Shown here one piece after another: positions 1 through 14,810 of a stretch of 64,000 nucleotides of DNA. The notes below the pieces were generated by a model. The model was not told the DNA's origin. It ran no database searches and saw only the letters and a list, made by a program, of their open reading frames with translations. The stretch is taken from positions 2,061,001-2,125,000 of the forward strand of contig NC_081815.1 in assembly GCF_030704535.1 (NCBI RefSeq). Direction: 5' to 3'. Source of the stretch: Vitis vinifera. Taxonomy: Eukaryota; Streptophyta; Magnoliopsida; Vitales; Vitaceae. Each line of letters begins with the position of its first letter. The stretch's first letter is position 1. Position numbers and translations under genes: made by a program.

Positions 1-1147
1 ATTAAAAAGAAAAATCATATTTCACAAAATAATTTTAATAATTAAAAATTATACCTACAATTTTATTTTTAAAATTTTTATTTAAAAAATAATTTAAAAT
101 ATACATTTTCGATTTAAATAATAATAATAATAATTCGTTTTGACTTTAAATTTTCATTGATCTACAAGCCTTTTTTTAATTTACTCATGTTTTTTTTTTT
201 ATAGAATTTCAAATTTATACATAAATATTTAATAAATAAAATTTAAAAGATTGTTTATATAAATATTATAATTTTTCTTTTTACTTATATTGATGCATCA
301 TCTTTTGAAGTATAAGAAAATTAATCATCTTTTAAAGTATAAAAAATTAAGATGTTGAATTTAGAAAATAAAACTTTTATAGAGATTCTGTGTGATTAAA
401 TTTTTTTTAAAAACATAAAATTGTTTTTCAATTTTTTAAATATTGATCAGTTGTTATTTTTTAAATAAAGTGAAATAAAAAATAATTTTTAAAAATTAAA
501 AATTAGTTTTGTCAAATTTTAAAAATAAATAGAAAATATAATCCGTTTGATCATAAACTTGTATTTAAAAATTATTTTTTATTTTTTAATTTTAAAATAA
601 TTTTTAAAAATATATTTAAAAAAATGTGGTCAAAGAACTTAATGGTCTTAAAAATTATTTTTAAAAATTGAGATATCAAATTTCATTTTATTATTTTAAA
701 ATTTAAATTTTAAAAAATAATATTCAAAATCATAAATAAGTATGATACCATAATTTTAAAAATAAAATAAAAAATAATACAAATATTAATTTGACTAATA
801 AATAGGATAAATAGAAATAATCAAATAAACAATATAAATAACTAAATTCAATCTCACATAATTTTATATTTTGTGTGAACCGCGGATTGGATCTTCCGCC
901 ACAAATTTCCGATATAAGGATGATGATTATCTACCTTCTAGAATGTCATTTTGTAAACTTCAAAGGGCAAATCCGTCCAAGCGAAAAGTCAAGCCTCCTG
1001 CGGTTTCCTTCTTCATCATTGCGGAAAACGAATAGGATTCCGCGGAGCGATCCATTAATTTTCTTTCCTTCGTTTCCAAGATCCCAAACACAGCCCCTAG
1101 CTCTTCGCTTTTATCTGCTCAGAGGTAGAAAAGGAGGAAACGAAACC
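1..1147. other. AT-rich upstream region
   Basis: The first 840 bases are very AT-rich, dominated by A and T runs with no supportable gene. From about 870 the composition becomes more balanced and leads into the promoter and 5' UTR of the IST1-like gene. Short open frames here show no family resemblance. Confidence 0.6.
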
Positions 1148-1155
1148 AAACCCTA
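1148..1155 (+). promoter_or_regulatory. Telo box upstream of the IST1-like gene
   Basis: AAACCCTA lies about 50 bp upstream of the chosen ATG. This motif is common near the transcription start of plant housekeeping genes. Function here is inferred from position only. Confidence 0.4.
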
Positions 1156-1204
1156 GGGTTCAATTATAACAAGGGATCAGATATCTGCATAATTTTGAAG
1201 AAGA

Positions 1205-4200
1205 ATGCTGCACAGGAGCTTCAAGCCTGCCAAATGGTAATTTCGGCTGATTCTGTTGATGATTGGACTCTGTTTGGTTGCTTAGATAATAAGGGAAAAG
1301 ATGGGAATTCTGAATTTTTAATCTCCGTTTCCTCAAATTTTGTTAAAAGGAGGAACTTGATCGAGTGAGCGGGATTGTGACAAGTATCTGTTTTAGTTGT
1401 ATTGTGCTTTTCGATATATCTGACTACCTGGAATTTTGTTTTTTTTTTTTTTTTTGTTTTTCCATTTTCTTATCTTATGAGGCAAAGATAGGGATAGGGT
1501 TTTCTTAATTACAAGGATTGATTTTTTCTTTTTTGTGCTTGTTGATTTTATGATTGTTGTGTCGATGAAGTTTGGATTTTCTTTTTTGGGTTTTTGAATT
1601 AGGTTTGTGGTTTTGAATTGGTTTTTCATTTTTTGTTTGATGCAGCAAGACATCGCTGAAGCTTGCGGTGTCTCGGATAAAGCTCTTGAAGAACAGGAGA
1701 GAAGCGCAGCTGAAGCAGATGAAGAGAGATTTGGCTCAATTACTCCAGTCTGGACAGGACCAGACTGCCAGAATTCGGGTACTATGTAGATCCGTGCTAG
1801 TTCAGTTTGTATTAAAGTCTATCTTGTTGGAATTATTTGATTTGGCATTTTATTTTTTTGAAATAATTGATTTTTCTTGTTTTATTACTAGCAAACAATT
1901 TTTGGTTTATGGGGCTAAGATGTGGATATTTTTGCTCACTGAACACATCATTTCTGGATTGTTTCATGTGATTGACTGTTGCTGATAAATTAGTATTGAT
2001 GTTGTTTTGTTATTAGTCTTTGATTGAGATTGTGATAAGAAGTGGATTGGTATGCTTTATGTTGTCTTAGGTTGAACATGTAGTCAGGGAAGAGAAGACA
2101 ATGGCAGCATATGATCTTATTGAGGTATATTGCGAAATGATTGCAGCACGGTTGCCAATCATCGAATCACAGAAGTAAGTAAACTTTCTTAATCTTGAAT
2201 ATGATATCAATATTTTCTGATCTGCCTATGTAGAATTTAATTAAATTTTACCATTGAGATTCTTCATTTTGTAATATCAATGTTTCACCAAGAGCGAAGT
2301 TAGTTTTGAAGAAAGTAAAAAAAATGTTGAATAATCTCCTTTCTTTTCTGTTTAGAGTTATGGCCAATATTTCACATAAACACCTTCTTCCATTAGCTTG
2401 CATGATTTGTCTCCTTATTAAAGATTGGCCTGGTGAACACTTTTTCACTAATAATATCCATTCATGTTGGGACCAATTTGGAACTTCATGTCCACCTTTA
2501 TTTACTTATACAATACTTAGAAAACTAGTTTGTTATATATTTTTTTGTCAAAGAGCCTATTTTTGAAACATTTTTCTTAATAAGTAAACTAAGTGGCATA
2601 AGAAGGTGGCAACCAAAACCCCCAAGTATACTGGGAATATACGTATATCCAATGTACTCTCTTCATCATTTTACACTGTATGGTTCTTTCTCATATGCAT
2701 GCAAATCCACAGGGATGAATAATATATTCAGCGCACTACACTCATAAATATTCTTATGTGTAGAAGTTTCCATGCCTCAGACCCTATCTCTGTGCTGGAA
2801 AACACTCATGTTTATTTATATTGATAACAATATAAATGTGAAATACTAATTTTTGCTTCTTAAGCTTGTAACAGGCACAAATTAAACAAAAGAAAATTAT
2901 CATTTGCTTCTTTATGGACATGGATGAAACTAAAAATTTTAAAATTTTAAAATTTCACAAAATTGATAGTAAATTTAAATAATATTATTGTCTGGAAAGT
3001 ATCTTTTACCTCTTTATTTTCAGACTTGTCTTCTAGTCCCTGTGCTTAAGCAGAAAAACTTAACAGCAAAAGAGATTAAGGGGGAAGCAACCTTAATCTT
3101 CAAGGCATACTTAACTTTAAACATGACTAAGTTATATCTTGAATCTCACACCAATTTAATCAAAAGTTTACCATTTCGTCCCCAGTATAATTACCCAATC
3201 ACTGCCAAATTATTTAGATGACATGCCTTTTATTTATTTATTTTTTATTTTTTCAGATAGGCAATTCAAATGACTTGTCAGTCTTCTGCACTTCTTTTTA
3301 ATTGAATAATGGCAGAGATGACAAGTTAGTATTTATGTATGTCAGCCATAGCAGCACCCACAAAATACACACACAAGGCTGTCTGAATTCAAAATTAAGG
3401 CAATATGAATTTCTCTTCGTTAGCCAGGCAAGCAAAAAATGTGTTAACCAGTAGCATAGAAAAAGGGGGTTCACCCTATGTAGATGGGGAGTAAACAAGA
3501 GGTACCGGAATATGAGTTTTCGAATGCACTATTTTCTTCTATCACATGACTTCAAATGTAAAATGGTTTATTGTGCAATACCTTGTCATTATTCAGTTTG
3601 GCTTTGCATGAGGCATGCTAATATTGGGTTTCTTTTGGTATATTCATACATCTGGCTCTCCCATATGTTTTTGTTGTAATTCCTTAAGTAAGTTATTTTT
3701 GTCGTCCCACTAAAGTTTCTGTATAAGATATATCTCTCCCCTTTCATAACCTTCTTTCTCTTTTGGTATATTCATACATCTGGCTCCCATATGTTTCTGT
3801 TGTAATTCCTCAAGTAAATTATTTTTGTCGTCCTACTAAAGTTTCTGTATAAGATATATCTCTCCCCTTTCATAACCTTCTTTCTCTTTTGGTATATTCA
3901 TACATCTGGCTCCCATATGTTTCTGTTGTAATTCCTCAAGTAAATTATTTTTGTCGTCCTACTAAGTTTCTGTATAAGATATCTCTCTCCCCTTTCGCAA
4001 CCTTCTTTTGTAAAGTGATTATTTTATCATTTACATGGAATAGGTAATATATTGATCTGTCTTGTATTCTTCCAGAAACTGCCCCATTGACTTGAAGGAA
4101 GCAATTACTAGTATAATTTTTGCATCTCCAAGATGTTCTGACATACCAGAACTCATGGAGATCCGCAAGCATTTTACAGCAAAATATGGAAAAGATTTTA

Positions 4201-7200
4201 TTTCTGTGGCTCTTGAGCTACGCCCAGAATGTGGTGTAAGCCGCAATGTAAGTGTGTATAACTTTTGTGACTTTTTTATAATTGAAATTTGAAAATTGAA
4301 ACATAGTCATGTTGTGAGCTATCTTGTTTCAGTTGGTAGAGAAATTATCTGCCACAGCACCTGATGGTCAGACCAAAATCAAGATTCTGGCAGCAATTGC
4401 TGAGGAACATAACATCAAATGGGAACCTAAGTCCTTTGAGGAGAATGAATCAAAGCCTCCTGAGGTCTTGCTGGTAAGGCTAAGATGCTAGGCTAATTTG
4501 TAATGATCCATTTACTGCTTAGATTGCATTATTAATAAAATTAAGCAGCTGCGGCTACATATGTGTTTCAATAAAATGAATAGTTAGTTCATTAATTATT
4601 TTTTTATGAATTTGTATGAGCAGAGTGGAGCAGACACCTTTGAGAAGGCTAGTAAAATGCAGATGGAACCTCCTGATGTCCAAGCTCCACTTAGCCATGG
4701 ACAAAAGCCAGATGTTCCTGTTAACCTCTATGAACACAATGTGAGGTCATCACAGAGCTCCCATAATATGTCATCATACAACTCCCAAAATATGTCATCC
4801 CTCAGTTCCCAAAATATATCTTCTACAGACTTTGGTGCTAATAAAGCAACAATGTCAGGCAGTTCTCCACCTGAACCAAGGCCTTCAGGTATGGAAATCA
4901 GTCACTCAAAGATGCTTATTGATTCATGGATTTTATGGCATTGTGCCACACTTGTGTAAATATGCTGCTCATTAGATGTACCGGGCTGCTGTGTCTTACA
5001 GGAACTGTATATGAGGAGATGGGTTTCAGACATTCCTACTCTGAAAATGTGAATCCTCTTTCTCCAGGTAGGCAAAATTGGAATATGGAATTCAAGGATG
5101 CAACAGCTGCTGCACAGGCAGCTGCTGAGTCTGCGGAACGAGCAAGTATGGCTGCTAGAGCTGCTGCAGAACTTTCGAGCCGTGGGAGGGTTAACACACA
5201 GTATTCCACAGAATCGCAGAAGTCATCTGCTTTTGATTCTAGGGATGAAGGACCTGGAAAATTTGCTGGCTCAAAATTTCAGGGGGAACATCTCTCTAAG
5301 GTGTCAGCAAATAATTCCTTTCATGATAGAAATCCTAGATCACAAAATGTACAGATGGATGGAAATCAACAAGATAATCTGGAGGGAGTGTCTGAGAGGC
5401 TTTACAGGGATGGTAATCATAGGAAGTCTAGTCAATATTCTTCTTTGAAGTCCGACCCATCCTCTATAGATGAGGTGAATACTGGCCAAAGGTCAGATAG
5501 CTATTCTCAAAGGAGTTCATCTGCAGTGGAGGCCACAAAATTAGAGAAGGGCAACTTCTTCGAACAATCCGACAAGTCTGAGGTAGGATTTCTGAGTGAA
5601 CACCAAGGTGGTATGAAGAATGAGAATGTTGATTATTCAGGGAATGCAAGGATCAAAAGAGAATCTAGCACTCTTTCCCCTCGTTCTCATTCAAGCGCTT
5701 TTGGTGATGCTTATGATGAAATTTCGAATTTAAGCATCCTGAGGTCTGATAATGATGCTGGCGAAAACCCTTTTGCTGCTCGTGTAGTTTTTGATGAATA
5801 TGGTTCAGATGACAATGACCATAAATTTGATGTGGGAAGCAAGGATAGTGAAGAAGAGTTGAATACTGACTTCCAATCACTAGGTAGAAAATCGCCTACT
5901 CATCTTTCAGCAAATACAAGTGCTTGGAGTCCTAGGCAAGGCAGGAGTGGGTCAATGGAAAAGTTGAGTTCACAATCCGATTTTTCCACAGAATGGCGCT
6001 TCCCTCATGATTTTTCTGAAGGCCTGATAAAATCAAATTCTGTAGCTCCTTCACAACCAGAAAACTTGTTGCCAGGAACATTTGATGATTCAGATGGCCT
6101 GAGTTCAGAAAGTGAAAAGGAGCTGGACGAGCCCATGTTTAGTGGGAGAACAGATCCTAGTATCATCCATCTTAATGAGAATGTTCATACAAGAGACCCT
6201 GAGCCAACCCAAAGTGAGACTCAGGAGTTAGAAGGATCCTCATTCGGGGAAAAGGGAAACTCAAGATCAAACAGAAAGCCTTGGGTAGATTCCTCTTCCG
6301 ATGATTCAGACACCACAGTCCCAAAGAGAAACCAAAGAAGAGAATTTAAAGCTGAATCTCAGAAGAAGTTTGGTTTCAGTGACGTGTCTTCTCCAGGACG
6401 GTTAAAATCCGTAGTGGATCAGAATGATTTGGACCGTGAACCATTTTATAATCCAGCGGATGAAGAGAAGCATCCACAGTCTCAGCGATCTTCTAGGCTT
6501 TCATTTGTTCATGAAGTTAAGGATAAAGATGACTTTGACACAAAAAATTTGCCTAGTATCATGAAAAGTACTGAAGTTGGAGGCCTGTCGAGTTGGGAAA
6601 GTGGAAAGGAGTTAAATTTTGAAACATTAACAGGTGGCTTTCGAAATAAGGGCTATAAGCGTCCACCATATGTTACCCAACCATCAAGTAATGCTTCATC
6701 CTTGTCCAAACCAACAGCTGATGATACTCCCCCTACCGTCCAGCAATCCGTTGCTTCCTCCACTCCTCAGCATTCCATTGCTTCTACAGCCACTCAGCAA
6801 TCAACTGGCTCCTCATCAGTTAAGTCTTTAGCGAGCCATGCAGTTCACAGTCAAGAGGCATACAATCAGGAAGCCAGAACAAAAGTAAACAAAAAATCCA
6901 CGTCAAGAAGTAGACCTACATATTTTGATTCAGATACTGATGATTCAGAGGAGGAGCTTCCAGAACTCCCACAACATAGCAGTAAAAAAGAGTCCTACAA
7001 TCAGAAAGCAGGTGTAAAAGATAATACAAAATTGAGCCCAATAGGTCCAATTACATATTTTGGTATGGATGATGATTCTGAGGAGGATATCCCAAAGCCT
7101 ACTCTAACAAGCACAGGTCGTCCAACTAGCAGCTTTTCTCGAAGGACAAAGGCTTCTTCAAACTTTGAAACAAGTTCTTATTCTAAGTCTGCAGCTACAT

Positions 7201-7694
7201 ATGAGTCAGCGACAGCATCAAACAACAGTGCAGAGAGGAAAACTTCTTCCAGGAGATCCCATTCTACTGAAACTATGCCAAATGCCTGGTCCCAGACCAT
7301 GAGCTCAGGTCAGCAGGAAAGGAAACTGTCTTCACAGAGGCTCCATGCTACTGAATCTGCACCTGAGTCCCAGTACCAGACCAAGAGCCCAAGCCAGCAA
7401 GAAAGTTCTGAATGGCATAGATCTTCAGAACAAGCAACTCATAAGCCAATGCCTGAACCCAAGACATCCTTGGAGAAGGAAAGTTCAAAATATCCTGCAA
7501 TAGAACAACAATCCAATCCTGTTCCAAAAACAGTTGCTTCAGGTGGTTCTGAAAGTTCAAAGCCTTCAAGTTCAAGTACAGAACCCCCATCTAGGGAAAA
7601 TTCCATCAAGAAAGCGAGTCATGTTCACCCAAAGCTCCCTGATTATGAAAGCTTAGCTGCCCGTTTCCAGTCTCTCCGTGTGAATCGCCAGTAA
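1205..7694 (+). CDS. IST1-like protein (regulator of Vps4 activity, ESCRT-III related), about 1179 aa
   Basis: Seven coding exons join in frame: 1205-1236, 1646-1778, 2071-2174, 4076-4247, 4333-4473, 4624-4888 and 5002-7694; all introns are GT-AG. The first five exons (about 194 residues) form a full IST1 domain, starting MLHRSFKPAK and containing IKLLKNRREAQLKQMKRDLA and VEHVVREEKTMAAYDLIE. IST1 proteins bind ESCRT-III subunits and tune the AAA-ATPase Vps4 in multivesicular-body sorting at endosomes. The remaining ~985 residues, mostly from one 2.7-kb exon, are low-complexity and Ser/Asp/Glu-rich. They include an Ala-rich stretch (AAQAAAESAERASMAARAAA) and acidic DSDTDDSEEE-type motifs. The last residues, DYESLAARFQSLR, look like a MIT-interacting motif. 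A downstream ATG at 4926 reads into the last exon, but the splice at 4888/5002 keeps the IST1 domain attached. A telo box lies upstream. Confidence 0.9.
2576..2665 (-). mobile_element. Possible reversed L1 3'-end fragment
   Basis: Inside intron 3 of the IST1-like gene. Read on the minus strand, it carries a 'tatacttggggg' phrase and ends 'ttacttattaagaaaaa', like the 3' ends of L1-type LINEs seen elsewhere in this window. I found no clear target duplication, so this is weak. Confidence 0.3.
3633..4010 (+). repeat. Three tandem copies of a ~126-bp unit in intron 3 of the IST1-like gene
   Basis: Units start near 3633, 3761 and 3887, each opening with ttttggtatattcatacatc and ending near 'cataaccttctttctc'. 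Copies 2 and 3 are nearly identical and copy 1 differs at several sites. The array stops about 65 bp before the exon 4 acceptor. Confidence 0.9.
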
Positions 7695-9355
7695 ATATTT
7701 TTAGTTGCAGTTTGTTATGGATTTGTATTTTTTTACATCTTTGCATAAAATTTATCAGATTGTATATCTGAATGGGAACTGAAACTGATACCGTTATAGG
7801 ATCTGTACCATAGCTCCTCTGTCCATTTTGAGTCGAAACAGTTAATTGTGTCTGTGATGAGAATATAGTGCTCAGGAATTGATATCAGGGAATAAAGTTG
7901 TAGAATGAACTTCTGAGCTTCAGCTATCATTTGGTTCTCTTTTATTTGAGATGGTTTTATTCATCTCCCTTAAATTGTAAGAAGGATATCTGGTTTCTGG
8001 CCACTAAACATGTTATTCTTTCAAAGTGACGATGATTTCCTTCGAAGGTTTATTAAGAAGATTTGTAGAGTTTGAGGGTATTTGGTAAATGATTTAATTT
8101 ATATTATTAAATTGATTAAATATATTTGATAAAATAACTTGAATTTAAAAATAATCTTAAACATTAAATTTAAATAGTTAATTTATTCTTAATTTCAAAT
8201 TTCTTTTATCTCGTTCATTTAGTGAGGGCATATTTTATAATTATAATAATTCATCTTTTATTATAATATTTTTGTAATTAACTTTTGTATATATAATACT
8301 TTAAATACAAATATTTTAAAAATAAATATATTACCTAAGTGAGAGTATAAATATTAGTTAAAATTAATGAGGGTAAATATATCATTTAATAATTTAGAGT
8401 AAATTTTAAGTTATCTTTATCAAATAATTTTGTTATTTAAGATAAAAAAAAAAATAAGTAATAAGTTTTAAGTCAATAATTTAAAAATAATTTAATTTAA
8501 AATCAACTTAAATCATTAAATAATAAATATTGAATTTTATTAAACAACCACTTGATATAAGGTTAAGGTATTGCATTACCCTCAATCTTGGAATGATAAA
8601 AATAAACAAATAGGGAGTAAAAAAAATAAAATAAATAAATAGTGAATAGAATAAAAAAACCATAATGAAAAAAGTGAATAAAAAGGGAAATATAAGAAAA
8701 AAATAATTTTAGTTCAATTTTTATCCTCTCTTTATGGTTAAGGTAGAGCTCTTTAAGTCTTTTTTGTTCATGGTTTAAAATAAAGGTAATACGAATTTAT
8801 TGGTACTTGAATTTTACGGGTATATAAAAAATATCGATAAAATAATAGTAGATATTTTAACAAATATTGATAAAACGAAAATTATTCAAAATTCATAAAA
8901 TAAACTCTAAAAAATAATAAAATAAGAAAGAATATATATGTTAAATTTATTTTATAAGTGTAATTAATATAGGTATAATTAAAGATAATTTGTATCAATT
9001 TTTTTTAGAAAAATTATCTCAAATTCATTTAATATATTTATAATTATTTATTTAAAAAATTAGAAAAAAACATGTTTTATTACATTTTAAATAAAAATTT
9101 AAATACTTTTTAATATTTATATAAAATATTTTATTTGAAATTTAATTTCTAAAATTTTATTATTTGTGGGGACAATTTTTGTTATTGATATTAATTTATT
9201 TAAATAATTAAAATTATTATTTATTGGTACTGTTTTCATCGATTTGTACTCCTTTGTAATTTGGAATAGAAGAATTTTCCCATAAAAGATGGTGGTTTCC
9301 ATTTTCTCCCTAAAATATAAAAGCATAACATGATAGTATGATACCATAAAAAGGA
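7695..9355. other. 3' UTR and AT-rich intergenic DNA, possible MITE
   Basis: The first ~250 bp are probably the 3' UTR of the IST1-like gene. From about 8065 to 8553 an AT-rich stretch opens with a 'gtatttggtaaatgattta' phrase and closes with a loosely inverted counterpart, as in non-autonomous DNA transposons. The ends are too degenerate to call. The rest is A/T runs with no gene. Confidence 0.4.
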
Positions 9356-10955
9356 TTGAAAATAGCTACTCAAAATTTCCCCCCCAAAACCCATCACACT
9401 CTAAGCCCAATTAATTTCCACATTCACCCACCACAAAAACCTTCTTTTCCATTCTTCTCTGTTGTTTTTTCCAAAACTTCCACCACTGCTGTGTCTTTAT
9501 TATTTATTTTTTCTCAAGTTCACAGTATGCATGTCAGCTAGCTAACTTCCAATCTACAGATGCTTGAAATCCTGGGCAGTCTTATTTTATTTGAGAGGGT
9601 GCATGAACTTGGAAAGTTTGGCCATGTCTTACTTTCTATACAATACTTCTACCGTCCAAACTAAGTACACTCAGCAGTGATTTCTTTCACAGACAGAAGC
9701 ATCGCCTGAAAGACAAATTTCAGGTATGCTGTTTCATCTTTATACTGCTAATGGAATTCTATAGTTTATGTTTGTAAATGGTTGATGGGTGTTTACAACT
9801 TCTCTTTTCCTCTTTCTTCTCCTCAAATCTTCTTGCAAGAGAATGAAAGAACTAATGCTCAAGTTTCTACAATTTTCCTTTCTGATCTTGTCCAACATGA
9901 TAGAAGAATAAAAACTACTGTTTGTTTTGATATATCTTCCCACCAAGTCTAAATCTAATGCATTATGGTAAAAAAAAAATGTTAATGAGTGATGTGAATA
10001 TGATAAAAGGAAAAAACAAATGATACAAGATTTTGAGTGCCATCGTCCATGACTATGAATTTGACAATCAAAAAGTGATCCCATGCATTGGATCATGCCA
10101 TTTTTCAGATAAAAGATAACCACAAAAAGAAAAAGAAAAAGAAAAAGAAATAACTCAAGAGACAAAATGTGTGATTAGCATGCATGTGGGATGCTGCAAA
10201 GAAGAAGAAAGAAAAGACAAAATAGCTACCTGTCTATCAAGTGGTGAAGAGTTTACTGAGATGGGTTTGATTCAAAAGGGTGTGCTTCACCTGGGTTTCC
10301 AGGCTATCTTGCAAAGAATTCAGGTCCTTCCACTGTATCAATCCACATATTCCTGGGTACATCTTCTACCATTTTTTTCCCCTCTTCTTATTTCTTAGTT
10401 CTTGAAGTGACCCAGTTTGGCCTTTCTTCATTATATCTGGTTTTGTTGCTTCCTTAGGCTTTGCTGTAATCTTAGAAAGCAACAGGGAAAGGCACATTTT
10501 TTTTTTTTGGGTGAAAAATACAAAGAAATATGGAATATTATAAAAGTTGTAAAAATTCTTCATTTTTCAGTTTTCCTGCTTGTATGTTAATGGAAAAAAC
10601 AAAAGAAACCTACCTAATATAATTGAACTTAAAAGTCATCGTAATGGGTTTTATCAAATGTCATCCTAGGGTTTTTATTTTCAATTTTCTTCCTCCTAGT
10701 ATTTTTTTTTCCTTTTCTTTTCTTTTTATTAAATGCTCAAATCCAAGCTTAGGGAAACTTTTTTTCCCAGGAAAAAATGAATTTTGTGACTTCTTTTCTA
10801 GGAGATGTTTTCAATGGAGTCTCAAAACAGAAAAAGTTCTTATTTTGTATGATTCAAGTTGGAGATGTGGTGAATTGAAAACTAGTGATATTTGGAATAA
10901 CATTGAATGAATTACTTAGACCAGGACTGCTGGACTTGTTGTCTGTTGGACAGCA
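9356..10955. other. Intergenic DNA before the OMT cluster
   Basis: No coding similarity recognised on either strand. It contains a short purine microsatellite (aaaaag units) near 10124-10150 and pyrimidine tracts. Confidence 0.4.
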
Positions 10956-11012
10956 ATGGAGATTGCAATTAAGCCTAATCCAGTATTGTTGCAGAGTAAG
11001 GAACCGTATCAG
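10956..11012 (+). pseudogene. Orphan OMT first exon
   Basis: A 57-bp reading frame, ATG to a CAG|GTACTT donor, encodes 19 residues ending LLQSKEPYQ. This matches the first-exon ends of the cluster's OMT genes (LLQSEELYQ). No matching second exon follows before a second first-exon-like segment at 11720. It is either an alternative first exon of the next copy or the stump of a lost copy. Confidence 0.6.
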
Positions 11013-11719
11013 GTACTTCCCATCTCCTTGCTATTTTTCTTGACATCCCAGGTTCACCATGTTACTTAAAAAAGAGTTCCTAAGCCTTAAAAGACCTGGC
11101 ATTAATAAAAAAAACCTTTTACAAAACAATTAAAAATCATTTAGGTTGTTAGCTTTGTGGTGGAATTCAACACATAAATGCTCTCTCTCATGACTAAAAG
11201 CAAGTTCCAAATCATTTCCAATCAGTTTTATTTAAATTGGTCATCTGAACCTCCATCTCCAACCAAGAAAAACCAGAACCCAAAATATGATAGGATTCAA
11301 CCATCTCATATTTTAATCATGAATTTGACTTTTTAATCTTTGAAAATATTGAAAATGGTGCTAGACCCATTCTTAGGTTACAGCTCAACATAAAATAAAA
11401 GAAGATTATGCCATAACAATTGTGAGTTTGTATTTTTATAAAAGGGCTTTGAAGTTTAAAACCTAAAATGAATGATGAACAAATGAAAGATCAGCTGAGC
11501 AGCCTCTAAATTCAGACTCCAGAGTAGCTTTCTGGGAAAACATTGACTTGGTGAGTTCAAGCCCATTAATATTCCTGAATGCCCATCACCTATTTTTTAA
11601 GAATACTTTCAAAAAACGGTTTTAACAGGGATTGTGATGAGGTGAAATACTTACATAAGACAGTTGATATGCTCTGCCTTGATGTATTGTCAGATACAAC
11701 TTGTGTGATTGAGAGAAGA

Positions 11720-12779
<1,060 letters not shown>

Positions 12780-13608
12780 TATTTGGATTTGGTCTTTGGT
12801 CTTTTGCATCAATTGAGTTTGAATCAAAGACTAGCACTATCATCAACATAACTTGTTTGTAGAAATAAGTCATTTGGACATTGGGTTGTCTGGGTCTGTA
12901 TCTTCACTTTCCACATTATTGAATAAAGAATTTGCAGCTGAGATTGGAAGAGTTTCATTCACTAATTCCTTCAATTTGGGAAACTGTTTTAACCTTTTTC
13001 CCTCTGAAAATCAATTTTCATGGTGTTTTATCATCAGCTTCCTGAAAAATTTCCCTCATATAGCTTGAAAGATTTCAGTTTTTCTCTGGTAAAGAAAAAT
13101 CTGTTCATTACTGGAGGACATCGATGCAATCATATGAAACAGGATGAATCAATACGTGATAGGTTTATCCGATGTAAACCGCAATAAACTCATATTCAAA
13201 TACAGTATGATGGTAGATTACAAGCTTGGAATGGACCAAATTGTATGGGATATAGGTGTAGTAATGCATCATAGATATGCCATATGGGAAAACTGAAATT
13301 GCTTCATTAAACTACTAGAATTGCTATCAATCCAGTTGCCCAGAAAATTAAAATAGTGGAACTTTGAAGGCTGAGGGACAAAGACAAAGGGGTTACCAGA
13401 AAAAGAAAAGAGAGATGAAAAGTGTCTGTTTTGGTGGCTGGCAGACTGGCTCTGGCAGAGAGCGGAACAGTAAGCTAAGCGGTTGGAAAGATTGGAAACG
13501 TTACTTCCTTTCTTTGTTTCTCTGCTCCTCTGTTTCTATAGCAGTTCCTTGGTGACTGTTTCCCAAATGTTTCTTCTTTGAACTCTTGGTGTAGAAGGCT
13601 GATTCACA
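12780..13608. other. Intergenic DNA between OMT copies 1 and 2
   Basis: Probably the 3' flank of copy 1 and upstream sequence of copy 2. No further exon-like segments were recognised. Confidence 0.4.
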
Positions 13609-14709
<1,101 letters not shown>

Positions 14710-14810
14710 ATTCTAAAAGAAAATATCATTTATTAATTTGTTCCCATGTGTCGCCAATCCTCATATGTCGTTGACATTGTTGCATTCCCTTGGTGGTTGT
14801 AACAGAGGAA

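Noticed and set aside
1393-1653. Lys-rich minus-strand open frame
   Set aside because: It is the complement of a T-rich intron of the IST1-like gene; no family resemblance.
3633-4010. Regular repeats as a CRISPR-like array
   Set aside because: Contiguous 126-bp tandem units with no spacers, in a plant intron.
4926-5001. In-frame ATG before the large IST1-like exon as a separate gene start
   Set aside because: The splice 4888/5002 joins the exon in phase to a complete IST1 domain; the ATG is intronic.
9740-10165. 141-residue minus-strand open frame
   Set aside because: Composition follows purine and pyrimidine runs; no motif, promoter or splice context.
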